64,000 nucleotides of DNA from Trueperella bonasi. GTDB taxonomy: Bacteria > Actinomycetota > Actinomycetes > Actinomycetales > Actinomycetaceae. Position numbers and translations under genes: made by a program. The stretch covers positions 1,302,001 through 1,366,000 of the forward strand of contig NZ_JAUSQX010000001.1 in the NCBI RefSeq assembly GCF_030811535.1, given 5' to 3'. How positions within the stretch are numbered: the stretch's first letter is position 1; each line of letters begins with the position of its first letter. Of this stretch, positions 1 to 9,299 are shown piece by piece. The notes below the pieces were generated by a model that did not search any database, had not been told where the DNA came from, and was given only the letters and a program-made list of their open reading frames with translations.

Positions 1-835
1 TGCGCTGATAGCCGGATGCACTAGGATCTACATCGGTATCAAGGCTGGTGTCTTTCAGGTCGAGCGAGGCAAAGAATTCGTCGTCGAGTGCGCGTTCTTC
101 GTCGGAGACGCTACCGTTGCGTTCGAATCGAACGACGACGTCGTAGGTCCCGTTGGCTAGCGGCGTTAATTCGACGTGAACCCCGTCGAAACCGCCGTCT
201 TCGACCTCGTCAATATTCAGCCTGCCTCCGTATGGTTGTTCGAAGGTTTCGCCGTTGTAGGTGAGGGTGGTTTTGTCTTCGCCGTCGATAACGCTCGACG
301 CGTTTTCCTCTTCAAGGACGCCGTCGGCGACGAGCGCCTGTGGCGCCCAGGCAAGTAGCTCGGAGGAGGTGAAGTTTTCCTCGTAACCAAAGCCGGATTT
401 GAGTGCGTCGTCAGAAGTGACAATTTTAATCTCGGGTTCGAGATCGACACCGCCGGTCTCGAGAAGTTTACCAACTTTGGCCTCGTAGTCCTCGAGCGAG
501 GAAAAGGCGAGTGTGAACGAGCCGGTGATTTCCTCATCCGTGATCGTGAGCCCTGAAAATTCCAGTTCTTCAGGAAGATGGCTTTTTAGTGAGGTATCAA
601 CGGCCTCATAGCCGCCGTTAAGCGCATTTTCAGCATCGGCGTCCCGCTGTGCAACGAAAGACATCGTGCGGCTGCCCGCACCTTCTTGGTCCACATCAAT
701 ATTGGTGCTAATGCGAGCTCCACAACCGGCGAGAAAAATGATCAGTGCCGCGAGGAAGGCGAGCGCTCCCCGGCGCGAACGCGGGGCGGGCGTCGTCGGC
801 TCCCGTAGCGTTGAGGTAGGTGTGTGCGTGGCCAT
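1..835 (-). CDS. putative lipoprotein, 3' end beyond the left edge
   Basis: An open frame starts at ATG 835-833 and runs to base 2 without a stop, so about 278 codons are visible and the C-terminus is missing. Residues 1-22 are polar and basic, residues 23-37 are hydrophobic, and they end in a lipobox (Leu-Ala-Gly-Cys, Cys38), so the product should be a lipid-anchored extracytoplasmic protein. The rest is soluble, acidic and rich in Gly, Asp and Glu, with no membrane segment or motif I recognise. The start overlaps the upstream membrane-protein gene's stop by one base (TAATG), so the two are probably translated as a pair. Function unknown; a role with the membrane partner is inference from coupling only. 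Confidence 0.75.
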   Translation of the reverse strand, partial: MATHTPTSTLREPTTPAPRSRRGALAFLAALIIFLAGCGARISTNIDVDQEGAGSRTMSFVAQRDADAENALNGGYEAVDTSLKSHLPEELEFSGLTITDEEITGSFTLAFSSLEDYEAKVGKLLETGGVDLEPEIKIVTSDDALKSGFGYEENFTSSELLAWAPQALVADGVLEEENASSVIDGEDKTTLTYNGETFEQPYGGRLNIDEVEDGGFDGVHVELTPLANGTYDVVVRFERNGSVSDEERALDDEFFASLDLKDTSLDTDVDPSASGYQR

Positions 836-1749
836 TAGCTCACCAGCAATTCGATAATGACAAAGCCAATGAACCCGGCTACGAACACCGACAGCGCGGT
901 GAACAGCGTGTGTGGAATCAAAATCGACTTTTCGGGGCGCGCGACCTGGTTAAGCCCTACGTAGATGGAAAGCTCGCTCATGAATGCCGCCATGATTCCG
1001 AGAATTCCAAGGATCATCGAGGCAAGGATTGCGGTGACGGTCACGGGAATAATGCCGAAAATTGCGCCCAGCGCGAGAACGAAAACTAGTGGGATCACTG
1101 ACACGGACCAGATGGTTGCCGCCATGGCAAAAGTTGCTTGGACACCACGGACCTTCAGAGTGAAGTAGAGGCCGGCGATGCGCGCAAAGATGAAAAGTGC
1201 TGAGGCGACCGCTCCAACCAGGAACAGTTTCAGGCTTGTTGTCAATGCGTTGTCAACGTAGCACATTCCGCCACCCAACATGGCCGTCAGTGCATTATCG
1301 ACTCCTCGGGAAGCGGATATGGCGAAGCCGAAATAGAGCAGGCCGGTGAGAACGATGTAGGAGATCGTAGCGACTGGCCATAGGCGGCGGAAGGAATGGC
1401 CCATGCTCAACGCGTCGACGAGTCGACCAGAGAAAATCAGTTTCAAACCGGTCCAAAGCGCCCCGAAGGCGCCGCCGATCGACTCGGTTGGTGGGGTGGT
1501 AACCTGATACGGAATCGAATCGTGACCAGCATGTGGTTGATACTGCTGCTGCGGTGCCTGTTGGCTGCCGTCCGGCTGCTGATTCGAGTATGGCTGCTGG
1601 TTTGAGTAGGACTGTTCGGGTGAGGCTGGTTGAGTGGTGCCCTCGTCCTGCAAGTTACCGGCGGGAGATGGCGAAAACTCATTATTGTGTGGTGGCTGAA
1701 AGTGCTGGGTTTCCCCGGAATTTGACGTGGGATTTTGTTGATTTTCCAC
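835..1749 (-). CDS. multi-pass membrane protein with Gln/Pro-rich N-terminus
   Basis: The start is GTG 1749-1747, preceded by an AGAGGA ribosome site. Of 304 residues, about the first 95 are disordered and rich in Gln, Pro, Ser, Asn and Tyr, with short SNQQPY-like repeats. The remainder holds about five hydrophobic segments (roughly residues 125-145, 165-190, 205-230, 235-258 and 280-302). This layout, a Q/P-rich cytoplasmic tail before a bundle of helices, is common among unnamed actinobacterial membrane proteins, and no catalytic motif was seen. It is translationally coupled to the downstream lipoprotein. Function unknown. Confidence 0.75.
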   Translation of the reverse strand: MENQQNPTSNSGETQHFQPPHNNEFSPSPAGNLQDEGTTQPASPEQSYSNQQPYSNQQPDGSQQAPQQQYQPHAGHDSIPYQVTTPPTESIGGAFGALWTGLKLIFSGRLVDALSMGHSFRRLWPVATISYIVLTGLLYFGFAISASRGVDNALTAMLGGGMCYVDNALTTSLKLFLVGAVASALFIFARIAGLYFTLKVRGVQATFAMAATIWSVSVIPLVFVLALGAIFGIIPVTVTAILASMILGILGIMAAFMSELSIYVGLNQVARPEKSILIPHTLFTALSVFVAGFIGFVIIELLVS

Positions 1750-1965
1750 AGGTCCTCTTTCAACTGGCCCGGTTAAAGCTAACCAGATGCGTGCAATTTC
1801 TTCGGAATCCCCGCGGTATCAACCTCTGCAAAATGTTGTCCGCGCGTCTCAACACCGTGGTAAGAGGCATTGGCGGAGCTCCGACTAGGCGTTGGCGGTG
1901 TCGAAATTAGTCGGCGGCCAATGGTAGATTCGAGGGTACGATTCGATCATCCCAACGGAGGGAAA

Positions 1966-4701
1966 ATGACAAAGTACGTATACGACTTTACCGAGGGAGA
2001 CAAAGAGCAGAAAGACCTGCTTGGCGGTAAAGGCGCAAATCTTGCCGAGATGACCAACTTGGGCCTGCCAGTCCCACCCGGCTTCACGATTACCACAGAG
2101 GCGTGCCGGGTGTACCTGAAGAACGGGGAGTCGCCCGACGAGCTCGCGGTGCAGGTCACTGCGGCAATCCGCCAGGTTGAGGAGAAGATGGGGAAGGACC
2201 TCGGCGATCCGAAGGATCCGCTCCTGTTATCCGTCCGCTCCGGCGCAAAGTTTTCCATGCCCGGAATGATGGAAACCGTGTTGAACATCGGGTTGAATGA
2301 CGAGTCCGTGGTCGGCCTTGCCGAACAGTCTGGTGACGACCGGTTTGCCTGGGATTCATACCGACGCCTACTTCAGATGTTCGGCAAGACGGTTTTGCAC
2401 ATTGAGGGTGAACCTTTCGCCGATGCCTTGCATGCGCTCCAAGATGAGAAGGGCTATTCTGGCGATCCGGATATGACGACGGACGATCTGAAGCGCCTCG
2501 TGACAGAGTTTAAGACCATCATTAAGGACGAGACGGGGGGAGACTTCCCGCAGGATCCGCGCACTCAGCTTGACCTCGCAATTGAGGCCGTTTTTAACTC
2601 ATGGAATACAGAACGTGCAGTAATCTACCGGCGCCGTGAGCACATTCCTGCCGATATTGGTACTGCAGTGAACGTGCAGACCATGGTCTTTGGCAACATG
2701 GGCGAAGGTTCGGGTACAGGCGTGTGCTTTACTCGTGATCCCTCTACCGGCCACTCCGGTGTTTACGGTGACTACCTAGAAGACGCTCAGGGCGAGGACG
2801 TCGTCGCTGGAATCCGTAACACCCTACCGCTGTCGGCGCTGGAGGAACTTGACAAGAAGTCCTACGACGAGCTGATCGCGATTATGGACAGGCTCGAAAC
2901 GCACTACCGAGATCTGTGCGATATCGAGTTCACAGTCCAGCGTGGCAAGCTGTGGATGTTGCAGACCCGTATCGGCAAGCGTACAGCAGCTGCCGCTTTC
3001 CGTATTGCTGACCAGCTTGTTGACGAAAAGCTCATCACTCGTGATGAGGCCGTGACCCGCGTGACCGGCGAACAGCTCACCGCACTGTTGTTCCCGCAGT
3101 TCGATAAGGATGCGAAGAAGATCGACATTTCGCGGGGTATGCCTGCTTCGCCAGGTGCAGCTGTCGGTGAGATCGTCATGGATAACGCTACCGCCGTCGA
3201 ACGTACCAAGGCGGGCGCCAACGTAATTTTGGTGCGTCGCGAAACCAATCCTGATGATCTCGAAGGAATGGTCGTTGCCGAAGGTATCTTGACTGCGCGC
3301 GGTGGTAAGACCTCCCACGCCGCCGTCGTCGCTCGTGGCATGGGCCGATGCTGTGTTGTCGGCGCTGATGATCTGGTGATCGATGAATCGGCGGGCACGA
3401 TGGACGTGAAGTCTACCGGCAAGCAGTACAAGGTTGGTGACGTGATCGCCATCGACGGTGCTTCTGGCGAGATTTTTGAAGGTGACGTGCCGGTTACTGA
3501 TTCGCCTGTTACCGCCTACCTGACTTCCGGTCTTGAAGCTGGTCTTGAAGCCGCGCCGGACGAGGGAGCGAAAGAGCTCGTCCACGCCGTTGACCGCATT
3601 TTGACGCACGCTGATTCCAAGCGCCGCATGAAGGTACGCGCCAATGCGGATAGCCCCGAAGACGCCAAGGCTGCTCGCGATTTCGGTGCCGAAGGTATCG
3701 GCCTATGCCGTACCGAGCACATGTTCCTTGGCGAGCGCCGCAAGCTCGTTGAAGAAATGATCCTTGCGAAGGACGCCGAAGCCCAGGCGGCCGCGTTGGG
3801 GAAGCTGCTGCCGCATCAGCGCGAGGACTTCATCGGTATTTTCGACGCGATGGATGGCCTGCCTGTTACAGTCCGGCTGATTGACCCGCCGCTGCATGAG
3901 TTCCTGCCAGATCTCACGCAACTATCGGTGGATATTGCCGTCAAGGAGGCTAAGGGCGAGGAGGTTACCGACGAGGAATACGAGCTCCTTCGCGCGGTTC
4001 GCCAGAATCACGAGCAAAACCCGATGCTCGGCCTACGAGGCGTACGTCTCGGGTTGAAAATTCCCGGCCTGATCAAACTTCAGGTGCGTGCGATCGCCGA
4101 GGCTGCGGCCAAGCTTGTTAAGGAAGGCAAGGATCCTCAGCCGGAGATCATGGTTCCGTTGGTTGGCGCGATTCGCGAAATGCAGATTGTACGGGAAATG
4201 ACGGAAGAGGTTATCGCGGAGGTTGAAAGCGAAACCGGAGTCAAGCTCGATATTCCGATTGGCAACATGATCGAGCTTCCGCGTGCTGCCATCTCAGCCG
4301 ACACGATTGCGACCGAGTCCGACTTCTTCTCGTTCGGCACGAATGATCTCACGCAGACCGCGTGGGGCTTCTCGCGTGACGATGTGGAAGGCGCGTTCTT
4401 CAACGAGTACTTCGACTACGGAATCTTCGGTATTTCGCCATTTGAATCCGTGGATCTTGGTGGCGTTGGGCCGCTCGTTGACATTGCGGTTGAGCGTGGC
4501 CGTAACACCAAGCCCGATCTGAAGATGGGCGTGTGTGGTGAGCATGGCGGTGACCCGCACTCGGTTCACTTCTTTGAGAAGGTGGGCCTCAACTACGTGT
4601 CGTGTTCGCCGTTCCGCGTGCCGATCGCTCGGCTTGAGGCGGGGCGTGCGGCCATCGACAACGAGACCACCTACCTCACGCAGTTCGATCCGCGGAACTA
4701 G
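1966..4701 (+). CDS. ppdK: pyruvate, phosphate dikinase
   Basis: Reversibly converts pyruvate, ATP and phosphate to PEP, AMP and pyrophosphate in the cytoplasm. The 911-residue product has the full three-domain layout. The N-terminal ATP-grasp domain begins with GGKGANLAEM. The central swivelling domain carries the phospho-histidine loop GGKTSHAAVVARGMG (His451). The C-terminal PEP-binding barrel has the catalytic cysteine in GVCGEHGGDP (Cys857). An in-frame start at 1870 is possible, but ATG 1966 follows GGAGGG at 1957-1962 and matches the family N-terminus. TAGATT (1925-1930) is a possible -10. No PPDK regulatory protein gene is adjacent. The ppa pyrophosphatase in this window could pull the reaction toward PEP, which also feeds DhaM; that link is inference. 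Confidence 0.97.
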   Translation: MTKYVYDFTEGDKEQKDLLGGKGANLAEMTNLGLPVPPGFTITTEACRVYLKNGESPDELAVQVTAAIRQVEEKMGKDLGDPKDPLLLSVRSGAKFSMPGMMETVLNIGLNDESVVGLAEQSGDDRFAWDSYRRLLQMFGKTVLHIEGEPFADALHALQDEKGYSGDPDMTTDDLKRLVTEFKTIIKDETGGDFPQDPRTQLDLAIEAVFNSWNTERAVIYRRREHIPADIGTAVNVQTMVFGNMGEGSGTGVCFTRDPSTGHSGVYGDYLEDAQGEDVVAGIRNTLPLSALEELDKKSYDELIAIMDRLETHYRDLCDIEFTVQRGKLWMLQTRIGKRTAAAAFRIADQLVDEKLITRDEAVTRVTGEQLTALLFPQFDKDAKKIDISRGMPASPGAAVGEIVMDNATAVERTKAGANVILVRRETNPDDLEGMVVAEGILTARGGKTSHAAVVARGMGRCCVVGADDLVIDESAGTMDVKSTGKQYKVGDVIAIDGASGEIFEGDVPVTDSPVTAYLTSGLEAGLEAAPDEGAKELVHAVDRILTHADSKRRMKVRANADSPEDAKAARDFGAEGIGLCRTEHMFLGERRKLVEEMILAKDAEAQAAALGKLLPHQREDFIGIFDAMDGLPVTVRLIDPPLHEFLPDLTQLSVDIAVKEAKGEEVTDEEYELLRAVRQNHEQNPMLGLRGVRLGLKIPGLIKLQVRAIAEAAAKLVKEGKDPQPEIMVPLVGAIREMQIVREMTEEVIAEVESETGVKLDIPIGNMIELPRAAISADTIATESDFFSFGTNDLTQTAWGFSRDDVEGAFFNEYFDYGIFGISPFESVDLGGVGPLVDIAVERGRNTKPDLKMGVCGEHGGDPHSVHFFEKVGLNYVSCSPFRVPIARLEAGRAAIDNETTYLTQFDPRN

Positions 4702-4798
4702 CTCGATACCTCGACAAGGGGATTTGTGTTTAGCAAGTTCGGGTTGATAACCGTATAGCTAGTCACAAAAGTTTTCGGGAAACTACGCAATGCTAGGA

Positions 4799-4830
4799 CC
4801 GGCCGCTCCGTAACGGGGCGGCCGGCTTTT
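4799..4830 (+). terminator. rho-independent terminator after ppdK
   Basis: CCGGCCGC (4799-4806) pairs perfectly with GCGGCCGG (4818-4825). A G-T pair and two C-G pairs extend this to an 11-bp stem around the loop GTAAC, and CTTTT follows. It lies about 100 bases past the ppdK stop and before the next gene's ribosome site. Confidence 0.85.
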
Positions 4831-4945
4831 CTCGCTCTCGACATGCATCGCGCATAGGTCCCGAAGCGGTCCGTTCGTAACCGGCTAAGATGGGAGGGCA
4901 CATGCGCTCTCGATGGCAAAGCCAGGGAGCTCCCGAGGAGGAAAA

Positions 4946-7882
4946 ATGACCGCGCAGTTTAAAACACTGACATTCGCCGAGCACATTGCACAGCGAATTT
5001 CCGGTGAGGTCGACGATTCCACCCGGGCACGAGCCGAGTACTCAACGGATGCCTCGAATTACCGAGTTCTGCCAACCCTCGTTGCCTTCCCAAAAACTAG
5101 CGAAGACGTCGCCGCCGTTCTGCAGCTGTGCCGCGAACAAGGGGTGCCGTTCACGTCCAGGGGAGGGGGAACCTCGGTAGCGGGAAACTCGATCGGTACC
5201 GGCGTGGTGCTCGATTTTTCGCGGCATATGAATGGCATCCTCGAGATTGACCCCGAAGCGCGAAGTGCTCGCGTTCAACCCGGCGTCGTTATGAGCGACC
5301 TCCAGCGCGAAGCCGCTAAGTACGGTCTTCGATTTGGCCCCGATCCCTCCACCCAAAACCGTGCAACTTTCGGCGGGATGATTGGTAACAATGCCTGTGG
5401 CCCTCACGCGGTTGCCTGGGGGCGCACCGCAGATAACGTGCTTGCCCTTGAATGCATAGACGGCCAAGGGCGGAAATTTACAGCTGGAGCGGGTGCCGGA
5501 GCGCTCGACGTCGTACCGGGCCTAGAACCGCTCATCTCCGCCCACCTCGCCGATGTCCGCACCAACTTTGGTCGTTTTTCGCGCCAAGTATCCGGCTACT
5601 CGCTCGAACATCTACTCCCAGAAAACGGCCGTGATCTTGCCAAAATGTTGGTTGGTTCAGAAGGCACGCTCGTTGTCATTACCGAGGCAACCCTTCGGCT
5701 CGTACCGCTCGCGCAAGCCCCCACCCTGATAGTTCTTGGCTATCCGGACATGGCCGCGGCTGCCGACGCTGTGCCCGCCCTCCTCGAGCACGCCCCGCTC
5801 GCGGTGGAAGGTATCGACGCCGAACTTGTAGACGTCGTTCGACGCTCGAACGGCACCGTGCCCGAACTACCTCCCGGCGGCGGCTGGCTCTTCATAGAAG
5901 TTGGCGCTCAAGAAGGCGAAGATGTGTCGGTGGTCGGCGAACGCGTCGAAGCGATCACGCGCGATGCCGGTACCGATGCCGTCATGGTTCGCCCACCCGG
6001 GCCCGAAGCAACCGAACTGTGGCGGATCCGTGCCGACGGCGCCGGGCTCGGCGGCCGCACTCCCGAGGGCAATCCCGCGTGGCCCGGCTGGGAGGACTCC
6101 GCCGTACCACCCGAAAAGCTCGGCGACTATCTGCGCGACCTGCGCGCGCTCATGGACCACCACGGGCTCGACGGGCTCATGTATGGCCACTTTGGCGATG
6201 GCTGTGTACACGTGCGCATCGACTTCCCAATCGACGAGGCATCGGGCTTGCCAATCATGCGGCAATTCATGGAAGAGGCAACGGATATCGCCGTAAGGTA
6301 CGGCGGTTCAATCTCCGGCGAACACGGCGATGGGCGAGCCCGCTCAGAAATGCTCCAGCGCATGTACCCGCCGAAAATCATTGAACTATTTTCAGCAGTC
6401 AAGAACCTGTTTGACCCAGAAGAAGTGCTCAATCCCGGTATTCTTGTGGATCCCAAACCGCTCGACGTCGATCTGCGCCGCCCCGTTGCCAAACCCACCG
6501 AGTATGCGGGCGGTTTCCATTTCGTTGAAGACGACGGCGATTTTACTCGGGCCGTCCACCGCTGTACGGGAGTGGGGAACTGCCGGGCTGACCGGGGTGC
6601 GGCCGGCTTTTTCATGTGCCCCTCGTATTTGGCTAGCCGCGACGAAAAGGATGTCACACGCGGCCGAGCCCGCGTGCTACAAGAAGTTACCAACGGCAGG
6701 CTCGTGAAGGATTTTGCCGACAAGGCGGTCGCCGAAGCGCTCGACTTGTGCCTGGCGTGTAAAGCCTGTGGACGCGACTGCCCAACCGGTGTCAACCTGG
6801 CCAAATACAAGTCCGAAGCGCTCTATCGCGGATACAAAGGAAAACTTCGGCCACGCACTCACTACGTACTCGGCAATCTTCCGATCCTTGGGCGGCTTGT
6901 TACCTGGCTACCACCCGTGGCGGCCATCGCCAATGCGGTACTGAAGATCAGCCCGATCCGCAAACTCGCCTTTTCCGCTTTAGGGATTGACGCCCGCCGG
7001 CAAATGCCAGGATTTTCCACTAAACGTTTTTCCCGGATTGCGCGTTCCCATCGGGCCGCAGCTCGGCAAGCCCGCGAGGAACTCGAACCGGGCCGCGCCG
7101 TCGTCGTGCCCGAAGCTGCTGGACGGAAAAGCAACGCCAAGAAATACGTGATGCTCTGGGCCGACTCCTTCTCCGAAACGCTTGATACTACAGGTGCACA
7201 GGCGATGGTCTCCGTTTTGCAGGGTGCTGGATACACTGTGCTCATTCCGCCGGAGGATGCCTGCTGCGGGCTCACCTGGATCACCACCGGGCAGCTTGGG
7301 CACGCGAAAAAAGAGCTCACGAACCTGCTCGGCATTCTCGCGCCGTTCGCGGCTTCCGGTATTCCGATCGTGGGCGTCGAACCCTCCTGCACCGCCGTGC
7401 TTCGCGAAGATATGCGCGATCTTTTGCCGGAGGACAAGCGGGTCGAGGTCGTCGCCGACATGACATTCACACTCGCCGAACTACTGAGCGCTCCCGACCC
7501 CATCGGCCCTGGAAACGAATGGAACGCCCCGGATCTGACCGGCATGGAAATCGTGGCCCAACCCCACTGCCACCACTATTCGGTCATGGGCTGGGAAGCC
7601 GACGCCGATCTCCTGAAAGCTGCGGGCGCTCAAGTCACAACGATCTCGGGTTGCTGCGGACTTGCCGGAAACTTTGGAATGGAGCAAGGCCACTACGATA
7701 TTTCCGTGAAAGTTGCTGAAAATAACCTCCTACCCGTCCTGAAGAACTCCGCGCCCGATACCGTTTATCTTGCGGATGGGTTCTCCTGCCGCACCCAAGC
7801 CGAACAACTCGCCGGGAATCAAGGTGTACATCTGGCCGAGCTCCTTCGCGACGGGCGTTCCACGCGCAGGCGAACCGCTTAG
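4946..7882 (+). CDS. FAD/Fe-S 2-hydroxyacid dehydrogenase (D-lactate or D-2-hydroxyglutarate type, YdiJ-like)
   Basis: A 978-residue fusion. Residues about 25-270 form a FAD-binding oxidase domain with the glycine-rich TSRGGGTSVAG loop. Residues about 270-530 are the FAD-oxidase C domain with an SGEHGDGRARS segment. Then come ferredoxin-like cysteines (CLACKACGRDCP from Cys602) and two CCG cysteine-rich motifs (Cys773 and Cys903) of the GlpC/HdrB type. The family oxidises D-2-hydroxy acids and passes electrons through Fe-S clusters to quinone or another carrier; the exact substrate cannot be read from sequence. ATG 4946 is chosen because GAGGAGG lies at 4935-4941; a start at 4913 would lack one. 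Monocistronic by position, after a terminator. Confidence 0.88.
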   Translation: MTAQFKTLTFAEHIAQRISGEVDDSTRARAEYSTDASNYRVLPTLVAFPKTSEDVAAVLQLCREQGVPFTSRGGGTSVAGNSIGTGVVLDFSRHMNGILEIDPEARSARVQPGVVMSDLQREAAKYGLRFGPDPSTQNRATFGGMIGNNACGPHAVAWGRTADNVLALECIDGQGRKFTAGAGAGALDVVPGLEPLISAHLADVRTNFGRFSRQVSGYSLEHLLPENGRDLAKMLVGSEGTLVVITEATLRLVPLAQAPTLIVLGYPDMAAAADAVPALLEHAPLAVEGIDAELVDVVRRSNGTVPELPPGGGWLFIEVGAQEGEDVSVVGERVEAITRDAGTDAVMVRPPGPEATELWRIRADGAGLGGRTPEGNPAWPGWEDSAVPPEKLGDYLRDLRALMDHHGLDGLMYGHFGDGCVHVRIDFPIDEASGLPIMRQFMEEATDIAVRYGGSISGEHGDGRARSEMLQRMYPPKIIELFSAVKNLFDPEEVLNPGILVDPKPLDVDLRRPVAKPTEYAGGFHFVEDDGDFTRAVHRCTGVGNCRADRGAAGFFMCPSYLASRDEKDVTRGRARVLQEVTNGRLVKDFADKAVAEALDLCLACKACGRDCPTGVNLAKYKSEALYRGYKGKLRPRTHYVLGNLPILGRLVTWLPPVAAIANAVLKISPIRKLAFSALGIDARRQMPGFSTKRFSRIARSHRAAARQAREELEPGRAVVVPEAAGRKSNAKKYVMLWADSFSETLDTTGAQAMVSVLQGAGYTVLIPPEDACCGLTWITTGQLGHAKKELTNLLGILAPFAASGIPIVGVEPSCTAVLREDMRDLLPEDKRVEVVADMTFTLAELLSAPDPIGPGNEWNAPDLTGMEIVAQPHCHHYSVMGWEADADLLKAAGAQVTTISGCCGLAGNFGMEQGHYDISVKVAENNLLPVLKNSAPDTVYLADGFSCRTQAEQLAGNQGVHLAELLRDGRSTRRRTA

Positions 7883-7952
7883 CGAACTCCTACCGTGCTA
7901 CTACGTCAGATGGCTTGGCGTCAGGTAACCTAGTTCGGAGAAAGGGGAACGC

Positions 7953-9299
7953 TTGGGAGTTTACAATGTGCGAGAGGGGCGGCTCGTCGCCGTGCAAGAA
8001 TCGGCAATCAGCGACGTCGAAGATGCCGTTCTTGACGCCGTACGCGCGCAATCCCTTGAACTCATCGATAGTCCGCTGTTCCCAGTCCGGCGGATCGGTG
8101 ACAACGAAGAAACCCTCATCGCTTTAGACCCAAGCGGCCAAGTGGTAACGGTTCTTGTAGTTCCTACATTGACCGCCCAGAATTTCGTGACGGCCTTGAT
8201 TTACTCGGGCCGCCACTCGGTGATGAGCCGGCGAGAATTGGCAGACCTATACGTGGGCGGCAGCGAGGCCTTCGAAGCCGACTTTGAGGAATTTGTTAGC
8301 CGTTCCTTCCCGCTTAGTAAGCCCGGGCCGCGGCTGTTCATTTTTTCGGTCCATACCGAACCGGAGTTACATTGGGCGCTCGAAGGTTTGCGCGACGCCG
8401 GAGTGGAGGCTCTTCGAATAGTGCGCCACCAGGGTGGGGCAGATTCATTCGTTGAGATAACTCCCAACTATGAATCCCGCGCGGCCAGGGGCCAAAGCGC
8501 ACCCGAGAGTGCAACTGCCAACGTGGAGGAGCAAGCCCCGCAGGCCACCGAACCGGATAATGCTCAACAGCCAAATGACGCTGTCCACACGCGTGCTGAC
8601 ACAGATTTCCGCCAGGTGTTTACCGATGTTTACCCGGCGACCAGCGAAGAACCGCCAGTTGAAACAACACTTTACGAAAGCATGCCCGACGCCGCCGAAA
8701 TAGCGGACAGCGCGAGACAATACGATACGGCTTGGGATATCTCGGGCTGGAGATTCGAAAAAGAGCGCCCGGCTGCCCGTGCTGCGGAAGAAGTTCTGGA
8801 TTCTGCCGCAAAACGTCAAGCATCGCGCCGAGAGCGCGTTGCGGAGCAACAAAGAATGCTTGAGCGCCTTGAACGTGAACGCCAAAGCACGGGGACTACC
8901 CTGTACGAACAGACCGTGGAAGCAAGCAAGCGCCCCGAGCAGCGCCTGTGGGACAAGAGTGCAGTAACGCAAAGCGCTGAGCTACCCCAGCCGACGCCGA
9001 CCTCGCCAGATTTTGCAAACCACTCGGCCGCGCACGAGCCCGCTGTAGGGCTTACACCGGATCCTCGAATGAAGCGGATCGTTGACCAGGTTGGTGCGGT
9101 TAAAATTTCGTGGCGTTCACGGCGTAGGCGGGCTTCCCTCGATGGGCATCTGACCAATGAGGGACTCATTGAGATCATCGGTGTGGGGATATTTTCAGAT
9201 CCAACGCAAGCGGCGGTTGAAGCTTCAGGCAACACCGCCGTGAATGGCTGGCGAATCTGGCAGGTTCCAGACGGCCGTAGATTAGCCGATTTCCCTTAA
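7953..9299 (+). CDS. RAMA-domain protein with nuclease-like N-terminal domain
   Basis: TTG start (7953-7955) after GGAGAAAGGGG at 7937-7947; 448 residues. The N-terminal ~170 residues are a mixed alpha/beta domain (…ALDPSGQVVTVLVVP… then …ALIYSGRHSVMSRRELADLY). In order of elements this resembles the DUF91/NucS-type nuclease domains of actinobacteria; that is a resemblance, not a proof, and the acidic catalytic triad is not clear. Residues ~175-385 are low-complexity, charged and probably coiled. Residues ~386-444 match the RAMA fold (restriction enzyme and adenine methylase associated), ending in the typical AVNGWRIWQV. RAMA domains are thought to read DNA or modified DNA. The stop overlaps the convergent hydrolase gene by 18 bases. 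Biological role unknown. Confidence 0.75.
   Translation: MGVYNVREGRLVAVQESAISDVEDAVLDAVRAQSLELIDSPLFPVRRIGDNEETLIALDPSGQVVTVLVVPTLTAQNFVTALIYSGRHSVMSRRELADLYVGGSEAFEADFEEFVSRSFPLSKPGPRLFIFSVHTEPELHWALEGLRDAGVEALRIVRHQGGADSFVEITPNYESRAARGQSAPESATANVEEQAPQATEPDNAQQPNDAVHTRADTDFRQVFTDVYPATSEEPPVETTLYESMPDAAEIADSARQYDTAWDISGWRFEKERPAARAAEEVLDSAAKRQASRRERVAEQQRMLERLERERQSTGTTLYEQTVEASKRPEQRLWDKSAVTQSAELPQPTPTSPDFANHSAAHEPAVGLTPDPRMKRIVDQVGAVKISWRSRRRRASLDGHLTNEGLIEIIGVGIFSDPTQAAVEASGNTAVNGWRIWQVPDGRRLADFP

Noticed and set aside
2824-3609. 261-codon minus-strand frame inside ppdK
   Set aside because: Antisense to the conserved phospho-histidine region of ppdK; no domain, no ribosome site.
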